DNA from: Solirubrobacteraceae bacterium
GTDB taxonomy: Bacteria > Actinomycetota > Thermoleophilia > Solirubrobacterales > Solirubrobacteraceae
Length of the DNA stretch: 64,000 nucleotides
Assembly (NCBI GenBank): GCA_030447275.1
Contig: JAUJPF010000008.1
Span: 59,448 to 123,447 of the forward strand
Reading direction: 5' to 3'
Shown piece by piece: positions 45,276 to 53,729 of this stretch. Every line of letters begins with the position of its first letter. Position 1 is the stretch's first letter. A program made the position numbers and the translations under genes. The notes beneath the pieces are model-generated. The model did not search any database. It was not told the origin of the DNA and saw only the letters and a program-made list of their open reading frames with translations.

Positions 45276-46823
45276 CTAGTACGCGCCCTTGCGGGTGATG
45301 ACGGCGGGGATCGTCTTGGCGAGGATCGCCAGGTCCAGGAACGGCGACCAGCGCTCGAGATAGAGGAAGTCGAGGCGCACCAGGTCGTCGAAGTCGAGGT
45401 CTGAGCGCCCCGACACCTGCCACAGGCCGGTGATGCCGGGCAGGACGAGGTAGCGCTTCTTGTGCCACGACTCGAGACGCTCGAAGTCGCGCATCGGCAG
45501 CGGCCGCGGGCCGACGAGCGACATCTCTCCGCGCAGCACGTTGACCAGCTGGGGCAGCTCGTCCATCGAGAACCGGCGCAGGAGACGGCCGACCGGCGTC
45601 AGCCGCGGGTCGTCGCGGATCTTGAAGATCGCGCCGCCGGCCTCGTTCAGCGTCTCGAGCTCGTCCTGCTGCTCGTCGGCGTCGTGCTCCATCGTGCGGA
45701 ACTTCAGGCACGGGAACGGCACCCCGCCGATCCCCGGCCGCATCGAGCGGTAGATGATCGGGCCGCGCGAGGAGAGCCGCACGGCGAGCGCGATGGCGAG
45801 CAGCGCCGGGCTCAACGCGAGCAGCAAGAGCGACGCGCCGACGATGTCGAAGGTGCGCTTCATCGCGTAGTCGAGGCCCTCGAAGACCGGCGGCTTCAGC
45901 TCGAACAGCGGCACGGACTGGCCGGGGACGAACTCGGCGCGGTGGATGAGGATCTCCATCGTCGACGGCGCGATGTGGACACGGACGCCGCGCTGGTGGC
46001 AGGCGTCGACCAGGTCGAGCGCCTGCTGCTCGGGGAACGCGGGGTCGGCGATGATGACCTCGTCGAGGCGGTTGCGGTCGACGACGGCGCCGATCTCCTC
46101 GAGCCCGCCGAGCGAGCGCAGGCCGTTGTCGGGCCGCGGGGTGAGCGAGATGAACCCGACGACGTTGATCGGCGACTGCTCGCCGTCGAGGGCGTGGGCC
46201 ACGGCCTCGATGTGCTCGCCGGTGCCGACGAGGATCGCGCGCCGCTGGTAGCCCGCCGCCCGCAGGATGAGCCCGGTCGCGCGGTCGTAGAGGACGCGCA
46301 GGCCGGCGACGTAGGCGACCGAGAAGATCAGCGAGCCGTAGAAGATGTAGTAGCTGCTGAACCGCTCGCCGTTGACCAGCGCGAAGACGAGCGCGACGGC
46401 GGTGACCTGGAACAGCGACGAGACGATGCGCGTCAGGCCGGGGCGGACCGAGCGGCGCGCGTAGAGGTCCGACCGCGCGAAGAGCATGACCGTGACGAGG
46501 TACGCGAACGCGACGATGTCGAGCGTCTGCTCGAGCGACGCGCGCACGTTGACGTCGCCCAGGACCGCGTCCTTCAGCGCCAGCGCGGTGAAGATCGCCG
46601 CGAAGACGCCGGCGAAGTCGACCGCGAGCAGCGAGACGACGCGTGCGCCGCTGCGCAGCGTGTCCATCCGCAGGAGGAAGGAGAGCAGCGGCGGCCGCTT
46701 GCGGCGGACGTCGAACTCGGGCAGCGACGAGGGGACGGGCGCCGGATGCGCCGCGCCGGCGCTGGGCCGCGGGGGGACGGGGGTGCGGGTTTCGGGGTTC
46801 AGGGCCTGCCGGGTCGGGGGCAT
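45276..46823 (-). CDS. Polyprenyl-phosphate sugar-phosphotransferase (priming transferase)
   Basis: 515 residues. After a proline-rich cytoplasmic start come four or five membrane helices and a CoA-binding-like domain (RRAILVGTGEHIEAVAHAL). The C-terminal catalytic domain has MKRTFDIVGASLLLL, CLKFRTMEHDAD, MDELPQLVNVLRGEMSLVGPRP and PGITGLWQVSGRSD. This is the WbaP/CpsE architecture that transfers a sugar-1-phosphate to undecaprenyl phosphate and starts repeat-unit synthesis. Being 15 kb from most of the locus, it may serve it as a whole. TAGGAC is 6 nt upstream of ATG 46823. Confidence 0.93.
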   Translation of the reverse strand: MPPTRQALNPETRTPVPPRPSAGAAHPAPVPSSLPEFDVRRKRPPLLSFLLRMDTLRSGARVVSLLAVDFAGVFAAIFTALALKDAVLGDVNVRASLEQTLDIVAFAYLVTVMLFARSDLYARRSVRPGLTRIVSSLFQVTAVALVFALVNGERFSSYYIFYGSLIFSVAYVAGLRVLYDRATGLILRAAGYQRRAILVGTGEHIEAVAHALDGEQSPINVVGFISLTPRPDNGLRSLGGLEEIGAVVDRNRLDEVIIADPAFPEQQALDLVDACHQRGVRVHIAPSTMEILIHRAEFVPGQSVPLFELKPPVFEGLDYAMKRTFDIVGASLLLLALSPALLAIALAVRLSSRGPIIYRSMRPGIGGVPFPCLKFRTMEHDADEQQDELETLNEAGGAIFKIRDDPRLTPVGRLLRRFSMDELPQLVNVLRGEMSLVGPRPLPMRDFERLESWHKKRYLVLPGITGLWQVSGRSDLDFDDLVRLDFLYLERWSPFLDLAILAKTIPAVITRKGAY

Positions 46824-46907
46824 TCCGCTGTCCTAACGACGGAGCCTCGCAGATGATTCGGTCTTAACGCGCGCGGGACGGGACGGCTACCCGACCTGGC
46901 GCGCGGA

Positions 46908-47090
46908 TCACCGGGCGCGCGCGGCCTTGAGCTGCTTCTTGCGCAGATCCGCCGCGAGCATGTACCGCTTTCCTTCTCGCTCGGCCAGACCCTGCCTGGC
47001 CAGCCGCTCGAGCACGACGGGGCATCGCTTGCAGCGTGGTCCGCTCTTGCAGCACGCCTTCTTCGGCTTCACGGTCGCGACCCCGTCCAC
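46908..47090 (-). CDS. Small basic cysteine-motif protein
   Basis: A 60-residue protein with KKACCKSGPRCKRCPVVLERL, four cysteines spaced CC-x5-C-x2-C that could bind zinc, followed by a helix and a lysine-rich tail. Similar short CC..RCKRCP proteins are common in actinobacteria; their function is unknown to me. GTG 47090 is strongly supported by TAGGGT placed 7 nt upstream. It is divergent from the ferritin gene. Confidence 0.68.
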   Translation of the reverse strand: MDGVATVKPKKACCKSGPRCKRCPVVLERLARQGLAEREGKRYMLAADLRKKQLKAARAR

Positions 47091-47097
47091 TTAGGAG

Positions 47098-47103
47098 ACC
47101 CTA
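47098..47103 (-). promoter_or_regulatory. Putative -10 box of a leaderless promoter
   Basis: TAGGGT on the minus strand, 7 nt from GTG 47090. Confidence 0.5.
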
Positions 47104-47123
47104 ACACCAACCGCCCCAGTGGG

Positions 47124-47129
47124 TATTGT
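47124..47129 (+). promoter_or_regulatory. Putative -10 box of a leaderless promoter (ferritin)
   Basis: TATTGT is 6 nt before ATG 47136. Confidence 0.5.
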
Positions 47130-47135
47130 CGCGCG

Positions 47136-47669
47136 ATGCCCTCCGAAGCCTTCGTCGCGGCGGTCACCGAGCAGGTCGGCAACGAGCTGGCGGCGTCGCA
47201 GCAGTACACGCAGATCGCCGTCCACTACGACGCCGAGACGCTCCCGCGCCTCGCCGCGTTCTTCTACGCGCAGGCGCTCGAGGAGCGCAACCACGCGATG
47301 ATGATGGTCCGGTACCTGCTCGACGCGGGCGCGACGCCGGCGCTGCCGGCCACGCCGGCGCCCGTCTCCGAGTTCGCCGACATCGTCGCGCCGGTCGCCC
47401 TCGCGCTCGAGCAGGAGCGCCGTGTGACCGAGCAGATCAACGGCCTCGCCGGGCTGGCCCGGCAGGCGGGCGACTACACGTCGGAGCAGTTCCTCCAGTG
47501 GTTCTTGAAGGAGCAGGTCGAGGAGGTCGCGACGATGTCGGACCTCCTGACGGTCGTGACGCGGGCGCGCGAGAACCCGCTGCTGGTCGAGGAGTACCTC
47601 GTGCGCGAGGCGCCCGGCGGCGACGGCGCCGACCCGGCCGCGCCGCCGGTGGCCGGCGGCCCCGTCTAG
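47136..47669 (+). CDS. Non-haem ferritin
   Basis: 177 residues. Ferroxidase-type ligands are visible: Glu17 (GNELAASQQY), Glu50 and His53 (ALEERNHAMMM), and the Glu of ALEQERRVTEQIN plus FLKEQVEEVATM in the second pair of helices. Core length matches bacterial ferritins; the last about 20 residues are a proline/glycine extension. It would store iron in a 24-mer. Its stop shares CTAG with the convergent selB stop. Confidence 0.9.
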   Translation: MPSEAFVAAVTEQVGNELAASQQYTQIAVHYDAETLPRLAAFFYAQALEERNHAMMMVRYLLDAGATPALPATPAPVSEFADIVAPVALALEQERRVTEQINGLAGLARQAGDYTSEQFLQWFLKEQVEEVATMSDLLTVVTRARENPLLVEEYLVREAPGGDGADPAAPPVAGGPV

Positions 47670-49168
47670 GAGACGCGGCGGCGCAGGACGCGTGAGTCGT
47701 CGGGCCGGCGCACGGTGACGCGCGCGGCGTCGAGGTGCTCGAGGTAGGCCTGCGCGTACTTGCGCGACGTCTTCAGCTCGTCGCGCAGCCCGGCGAGCGT
47801 GACCTCCCCCTCGCGCGCGACGATCGCCTCGACTGCGGCCCGCACCGCGGCGATCGCGTCGACGTGCGCGTGCATCGAGCGGCCGAGCCGCACGGCGCGC
47901 CCGGCGTCGCGCAGGGCGGGGAGGTGCGCGGCGCCGTCGCCGAGCTCGGCGTCGAGCGGCGGCGCGAGGCCGGCGGACCGCAGGCGCTCCTCCACCACGA
48001 GCGCGTCGTCCGAGAGCGCCGCCGCCGCGGCGCCCGAAGCGGGCCGCGCCGCCGCCGCCGCCCCCGAAGCGGACCGCTCCGCGTCCGCCGGCGCCTCCCC
48101 CCGCGGCTCCCTCCTGAGCCGCGACAGCCGCGCGAGCGCCTCCCGCGAGGGGCCGTGCCGGCGCGCCGCGGGGTCGAGGACGACTCCTCCGCCGAGCGTG
48201 TCGGGCGGGGCGATCGACCGGACGACGACGCGGTCTCCTGCGCGGGCGAGCAGCGGCTGCTCGAGCCGCAGCTGCCAGAAGCGGCCACCGAGCTCCGCGA
48301 GCCGCGCCGGCGCCTCGCGCGTCCCGTGGTGGACCTGGACGCGCATCCCGTGCTCGGCGTCGCGCAGATCGAGCGCCGCGTCGACGACGTACGACGGCTC
48401 GATCGCCGCCGCGGTGACGACGTCGCCGCGCGCGATCTCGCGCCACTCGGCCCCGACCAGGTTGAGCGCGACGCGCTGGCCGGCTTCGGCGCGCTCCACC
48501 GGCTCGTCGTGGACCTGCACCCCGCGCACGCGCACCTCGCGACCGTGGGGCAGCAGCCGCAGCCGGTTGCCGCGCGCGACGGAGCCCGACCACAGCGTCC
48601 CGGTCACGACGGTTCCAGCGCCCCGGATCGTGAACGAGCGGTCAACGTGCAGCACGGCCTCGCCGCCCGCCTCCGCGCGGCCGGGGAGCTCGGCGGCCAC
48701 ACGATCGAGCGCGGCGGCCACGTCGGCGACGCCCTCACCGGTCCGGGCCGAGCACGGAACGAGCGGCGCGCCGCCGAAGAGGTCCACGAGCCCGTCCGGC
48801 GGCGCGGCGACGTCGGCCTTCGTCACCGCCACCACGCCGTGCTCGACGCCCTGCGCGCGCGGGTCGGCGGCGTGCTCGCGCGTCTGCGGCATCACGCCGT
48901 CGTCGGCCGCGACGACCATCAGGAAGAGGTCGATCCCGGTCGCTCCCGCCACCATCGTGCGCACGAACCGCTCGTGCCCCGGCACGTCGACCAGCGACAG
49001 CCGCCGCCCCGACGGCAGCGCCAGCGACGCGAAGCCCAGCTCGATCGAGATCCCGCGCTCGCGCTCCTGCGGCAGGCGGTCGGTGTCGACGCCGGTCAGC
49101 GCGCGGACGAGCGCAGTCTTGCCGTGGTCGATGTGGCCGGCGGTCCCGGCGGTCAGCGGAGCGCGCAC
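47666..49168 (-). CDS. selB: Selenocysteine-specific elongation factor SelB
   Basis: 500 residues. The GTPase domain has GHIDHGKTALVRALTG (G1), RGISIELGFA (G2), DVPGHERFV (G3) and VTKADV (G4). Domain II has FTIRGAGTVVTGTLWSG. The C-terminal winged helix (VTLAGLRDELKTSRKYAQAYLEHLD) should bind the SECIS RNA. It is shorter than many SelB proteins, mainly between KADV and PCSARTGEG and in the winged-helix region, so small losses are possible there. The start overlaps selA by 16 bp. Confidence 0.93.
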   Translation of the reverse strand: MRAPLTAGTAGHIDHGKTALVRALTGVDTDRLPQERERGISIELGFASLALPSGRRLSLVDVPGHERFVRTMVAGATGIDLFLMVVAADDGVMPQTREHAADPRAQGVEHGVVAVTKADVAAPPDGLVDLFGGAPLVPCSARTGEGVADVAAALDRVAAELPGRAEAGGEAVLHVDRSFTIRGAGTVVTGTLWSGSVARGNRLRLLPHGREVRVRGVQVHDEPVERAEAGQRVALNLVGAEWREIARGDVVTAAAIEPSYVVDAALDLRDAEHGMRVQVHHGTREAPARLAELGGRFWQLRLEQPLLARAGDRVVVRSIAPPDTLGGGVVLDPAARRHGPSREALARLSRLRREPRGEAPADAERSASGAAAAARPASGAAAAALSDDALVVEERLRSAGLAPPLDAELGDGAAHLPALRDAGRAVRLGRSMHAHVDAIAAVRAAVEAIVAREGEVTLAGLRDELKTSRKYAQAYLEHLDAARVTVRRPDDSRVLRRRVS

Positions 49169-50435
49169 GCCACGAGCTCCACCTCGTCGTCGGCGAGCGT
49201 GCGCGGGTCGAGCAGCAGCCGCCCGTCGGCGATCCGGCCGATCACCGGCGGGTCGGCGGCGCGCAGCCGGGCGGCGAGCGCCTCGGGCTCACCGGGCAGC
49301 GCCACGACCGCGCCGGGCAGCTCGAGCAGCGGCAGCGCCCCGCCGCCGACCTTCGCCGTCGCCTCGACCACCGAGCCGCCCGTGGCCGCGGCCAGCCGCT
49401 CGGCCAGCGGCGCCGGGTCGTCGAGCAGCATCCGCAGCACCGGGATCTCGCGCAGCGCGCGCTCCGGGTCGCGGTAGAGCGCGAGCGTCGCGTGCAGCGC
49501 GGCGAGGCAGAGCTTGTCGATCCGCACCGCCCGCGCCAGCGGGTGGCGGCGGCACGCCGCGATCGCCTCGTGCGTGCCGACCATGATCCCGGCCTGCGGG
49601 CCGCCGAGCAGCTTGTCGCCGCTGAAGCACACCACCGCCGCTCCCGCGCGGACGGAGCGGCGCACCGGCGGCTCGCCCGCGAGCAGCTCGACGTGGTCGT
49701 CGAGCACGCCGGAGCCCACGTCGTCGATCACCGGGACGCCGAGGGCGCACAGCGCTTCGATCTCCACCTCCTCGACGAACCCGAGCGTGCGGAAGTTCGA
49801 CGGCGGCGCGCGCAGGATCACGTGGCCGCCCGCCGCCGCGTAGTCGCGCACCGCGTGCGGTTGGTCGTGCCCACCTCGACGAGCCGCGCCCCGCTCTGCG
49901 CGACGACGTCGGGCACGCGGAACGAGCCGCCGATCTGATGAGCTGCCCGCGCGAGACGACGACGCTGCGCTCGGGCCCGGCGAGCGCAGCGACCGCGAGC
50001 AGCACCGCGGCGGCGCAGTTGTTGACGGCCACGCCGCCTCGGCGCCGGTGAGCTCGCGCAGCAGCGCCTCGACGTGCGCGTGGCGCCCCGCGCGCCCGAC
50101 GCGAGGTCGAGCTCGAGGTCGCTGTAGCCTCGGCGGCGCGGGCGACGGCCTCGCGCGCTGGCTGCAGCGAGCGGCGCACGGCCGAGGTTCGTGTGGACGA
50201 TGACGCCGGTCGCGTTGAGCACGCGGGCGCGGGGACCCGCGCAGCCGCTCGCGCGCCCGGCGGCGAGGTCGGCCTCGCCGGTCGCCCCTGTGAGCAGCTC
50301 CGCGCGCCGCTCCTCGACCACCGCGCGCGCCACCGACGTCGAGCCGACCTCGGTGGCGAGCCGGTCGACTGGCGGCAGCGCCCTGCAGCGCGCGCGGCGA
50401 CGCTCCGGCGGCGGCGCGGCTGCGGGGTCGCTCAC
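49153..50435 (-). CDS. selA: L-seryl-tRNA(Sec) selenium transferase SelA, several frameshifts
   Basis: GTG 50435 overlaps the preceding TGA. The N-terminal part (LPPVDRLATEVG, RVLNATGVIVHTNLGRAPLA) is normal. Between about 50190 and 49850 the sequence jumps frame at least five times (SDLELDLASGARG, VEALLRELTGAEAA, AVNNCAAAVLLAVAAL, QIGGSFRVPDVV). The rest is intact, including the pyridoxal-phosphate lysine motif CFSGDKLLGGPQAG and the C-terminal domain. Total about 427 codons, near family length. It converts Ser-tRNA(Sec) to Sec-tRNA(Sec) with selenophosphate. So many breaks in 350 bp point to sequence errors. Confidence 0.82.
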
Positions 50436-51075
50436 GCGCTCGACGGGCGGCTGCCCGGAACCCACCGCGACTCCCCCTCGACCTCGCGCTCCAGATCGGC
50501 GCGTTCGCCTTGACCTCGTCGATGATCTCGCGGGCGCCCGCGAACGCCTCGCCGCGGTGCGGGGCCGACACCGCCACGAACACCGACGGCTCGCTCAGCG
50601 GCACGGTGCCGACGCGGTGCTGACCGCGGCGGCGCACAACCGTGCGCCGCTCGACGGCCGCCGCCGCGATCCGCCGCAGCGACTCGAGCGCCATCTCGGC
50701 GTAGGCCTCGTACCAGCCGCTCGACGTCGCGCGTCACGCCGCCGAACGTGACGACCGCGCCGGCCGCGTCGCGGACCAGCTCGGCGATCGCCGCCGTCGA
50801 GCGGCTCCTCGCGCAGCGCGGCGTGGACGGGCTCGGCGCCGCCCGAGACCGGCGGGATCAGCGCCAGCTCGTCGCCCGGCGACAGCGGCGCGGACTCGTC
50901 GGCGTACTCGCGGTTGACGGCCATGACCACCAGAGCCCCGCGGCGATCGCCGCCGAGCGCCGCGAGGGCGTCCGCGACGCGCGCGCCTCGGGCAGCTCGA
51001 CCTCGACCTCGCCGCGGCCGGCGCGCGCTCGCGGAGCTGCGCGAAGAGACGGACGCGGACGTTCACCCGCGCCAT
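50432..51075 (-). CDS. MoaD-MoaE fusion (molybdopterin synthase), frameshifted
   Basis: ATG 51075 begins [16 protein letters not shown], a MoaD start. The MoaD end, [22 protein letters not shown], has the required terminal Gly-Gly but continues in frame into [13 protein letters not shown], the start of MoaE. MoaE pieces [46 protein letters not shown] and VKANAPIW follow in changing frames. A fused small and large subunit would need an internal Gly-Gly to be released or to act in place. The gene ends as GTGA into selA. Confidence 0.72.
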
Positions 51076-51122
51076 GGTCGCGCAGCGCCGCGTGCCGGCG
51101 GCGAAGAAGCGCTGCCGCATGG

Positions 51123-51128
51123 TACACT
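51123..51128 (+). promoter_or_regulatory. Putative -10 box of a leaderless promoter (mutase)
   Basis: TACACT is 7 nt before ATG 51136. On the opposite strand TACCAT (51124-51119) could serve the moaD-moaE gene. Confidence 0.5.
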
Positions 51129-51135
51129 TCCGGCC

Positions 51136-52769
51136 ATGGCCACCGAGCCCAAGCCCGAGCGGGCTGACCGTCGCGCCGATCGTCGGCCCCGAGGATCCGC
51201 GCCGGTTCACCGACTCCGGCATCGAGGTCGAGAAGCTCTACACCGAAGACGACGTCCCGGGCGACCTGCCCGAGCGGCTGGGCGAGCCGGGCGAGCATCC
51301 GTACACGCGCGGTGTCCATCGCGAGATGTACCGCAAGCAGGCGTGGACGATGCGCCAGTACGCGGGCTACGCGTCGGCGAAGGAGTCCAACGAGCGCTAC
51401 TGGTATCTCCTGTCCCAGGGAGGACGGGGCTGAGCATGGCCTTCGACCTGGCCGACCCAGCCGAGCTGGACTCCGACGACCCGCGCGCTGCCTCGGCGAG
51501 GTCGGGCGCCGGCGTGGCCATCGACACGATCGAGGACATGCGGATCGCGTTCGACGGCATCCCGCTCGACGAGGTGTCGACTTCGATGACGATCAACGCC
51601 CCGGCGGCGGTGCTGCTGCTGCTCTACGAGCTGGTGGGCGAGGAGCAGGGCGTGCCCGCCGAGAAGCTCCGCGGCACGACGCAGAACGACATCCTCAAGG
51701 AGTACATCGCCCGCGGGAACTTCATATCTACCCGCCCGAGGGCGCGATGCGGCTGACGACGGACCTCTTCGCGTACTGCCGCGACCGCGTGCCGCGCTGG
51801 AACACGATCTCGATCTCGGGCTACCACTTCCGCGAGAAGGGCTGCTCGGCCGTCCAGGAGGTCGCGTTCACGCTGGCCAACGGCATCGCGTACGTGCAGG
51901 CGGCGATCGACGCGGCGCTCGAGGTCGACTCGTTCGCCCCGCGGCTCGCGTTCTTCTTCAACGGCCACAACAACGTCTTCCAGGAGGTCGCGAAGTTCCG
52001 CGCCGCCCGGCGGATGTGGGCGCAGATCATGCGCGAGCGCTTCGGCGCGCAGAGCCCGAAGTCGCAGATGCTGCGCTTCCACACGCAGACCGGCGGCGTG
52101 ACGCTGACCGCCCAGCAGCCGATCAACAACATCATCCGCGTCGCGCTCCAGGGCTTCGCCGCGACGGCGGGCGGGACGCAGTCGCTGCACACCAACGGCT
52201 ACGACGAGGCGCTCGCGCTGCCGACGGAGCGGGCGGCGAAGATCGCGCTGCGCACGCAGCAGATCCTTGCCCACGAGTCGGGCGTCGGCGACACCGTCGA
52301 CCCGTTCGCCGGCTCGTACTTCGTCGAGGCGCTGACCGACGAGATCGAGTCGCGCTCGTACGAGCTGATCGGCAAGATCGACGAGATGGGCGGCTCGGTG
52401 AACGCGGTCGAGTTCATCATGCGCGAGATCGACGAGTCGGCCTGGGGCTACGCCGAGCGCTACCGCACGGGCCAGGACATCGTCGTCGGCGTCAACAAGT
52501 ACGTCGAGGACGACATCGAGATCGAGGACATCCTGCGCGTCGACCCCGAGTCCGAGAGCCAGCAGGTCGAGCGGCTCGAGCGGTTCAAGGAGTCGCGCGA
52601 CGCCGCGGCGATCGAACGGCGCCTCGACGAGATCCGCGCCGCCGCGCGCGGCACCGAGAACATGCTGCCTGTGCTCCGCGCGGCGCTGAAGGACGGCTGC
52701 TCGATCGGCGAGGTGTGCGGCGCGATGAAGGACGTCTTCGGCGCCTACCAGCAGCCGGCGAGCTTCTAG
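51136..52769 (+). CDS. Methylmalonyl-CoA mutase family, large (alpha) subunit, frameshifted
   Basis: ATG 51136 starts ATEPKPE. After a break near 51157 the chain reads [18 protein letters not shown] and [20 protein letters not shown]. After a second break near 51425 it reads [10 protein letters not shown] and [18 protein letters not shown]. After a third near 51722 it reads [10 protein letters not shown] and [21 protein letters not shown], up to the stop. These are the substrate-binding TIM-barrel signatures of acyl-CoA mutases. The B12-binding domain is absent (about 545 residues), so a separate small subunit is expected. It would isomerise methylmalonyl- or isobutyryl-type CoA esters. Confidence 0.85.
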
Positions 52770-52838
52770 CCGCCCGCCGCGCGGCGGTTCTCGTGCGCGG
52801 GAAGGAGAGCGCGCCGGAGGGGTCGAACGCAGTGCTCG

Positions 52839-53729
52839 ATGCCCGAAGCACGCCGCACCCTCGTGAAGTCCCCGCCCGAGCTGTGGGCGGAGATCTCCGA
52901 CCCCGGGAGCCTGGCCCGGCACCTCGCCGCGTTCGGCGAGATCCGGATCACCGAGACCGAGCCCGAGACCACCGTCGCCTGGGAGGGCGACCGCGCACGC
53001 GGCACGGTGGAGCTCGCGGCCTCGGGGTGGGGCACCAAGGTGACGCTCACGGCCGAGCCGGTGGAGCCGGTGGAGCCGGTCGCGAGCGCGGCGGAGCCGG
53101 CCCCGAGCGCCGCGGAGGAGATCGCGGCGGCCGCCCGGGCGATCGAGGCCGCCGAGCGGTCGTTCGGCGCGGCGGCGAGGTCGCTCGACGCGAGCGAGAC
53201 CGCGCTGGCTGAGGAGGCGCCGCAGGCGGCCGACGAGACCCCCGAGGAACCTCCGGCGGCGCTCGCGGCGCCCCCGCTCGTCGAGGACGCGCCGAGCGCC
53301 GAGGAGCCCGCGCCGCTCGAGGACACGCCGGCCGCCGAGGAGACCCGGGTCCCCGAGGACGGCCGCACCGCGGAGGAGCCTCCCCCCGCCGACACTCCCG
53401 CGAGGAAGCCCGGCTTCCTCGCGCGGATGTTCCGCCACCGGAGGAAGGCCGCGGAGGAGGAGGCGCCGGTCGCGGAGGAGCGAGTCATCGGGGAGGAACC
53501 GGTCGTCGAGGAGGAGCCGGCGGCCGAGGAGCCCGTCGTCGAGGAGGCTCCGGAGGAACCGGTCGTCGAGGAGGAGCGGCCCGCGGCGGAGGCGCTGCCG
53601 GTCGAGGTCCCGACCGTGCCCGACGACGAGATCCGCGTCGCGCGGCTCGGCGACGACGAGGCGATCGCGGTGCTGGACGGCGTGCTCGACACGCTCGGCG
53701 CTGCGCACCACCGGCCCTTCTCGCGCTGA
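52839..53729 (+). CDS. Acidic repeat protein with SRPBCC-like N-terminus
   Basis: 296 residues. Residues 1-75 (LVKSPPELWAEISDPGSLARHL, VTLTAEPVEP) resemble a short helix-grip/SRPBCC domain. Residues about 80-190 are Ala/Glu/Pro rich. A basic patch FLARMFRHRRK follows, then a run of acidic VVEE(E/A)P-like repeats, and a C-terminal helix AIAVLDGVLDTLGAAHH. Strong bias towards glutamate and proline suggests a disordered scaffold. The stop abuts that of the convergent gene (TGATCA). It follows the mutase gene by 69 bp; function unknown. Confidence 0.6.
   Translation: MPEARRTLVKSPPELWAEISDPGSLARHLAAFGEIRITETEPETTVAWEGDRARGTVELAASGWGTKVTLTAEPVEPVEPVASAAEPAPSAAEEIAAAARAIEAAERSFGAAARSLDASETALAEEAPQAADETPEEPPAALAAPPLVEDAPSAEEPAPLEDTPAAEETRVPEDGRTAEEPPPADTPARKPGFLARMFRHRRKAAEEEAPVAEERVIGEEPVVEEEPAAEEPVVEEAPEEPVVEEERPAAEALPVEVPTVPDDEIRVARLGDDEAIAVLDGVLDTLGAAHHRPFSR

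Noticed and set aside
31580..51740. Interpretation of the broken genes as a block of pseudogenes
   Set aside because: All catalytic motifs are intact in alternating frames and breaks fall at GC tracts, which fits sequence error better than decay.
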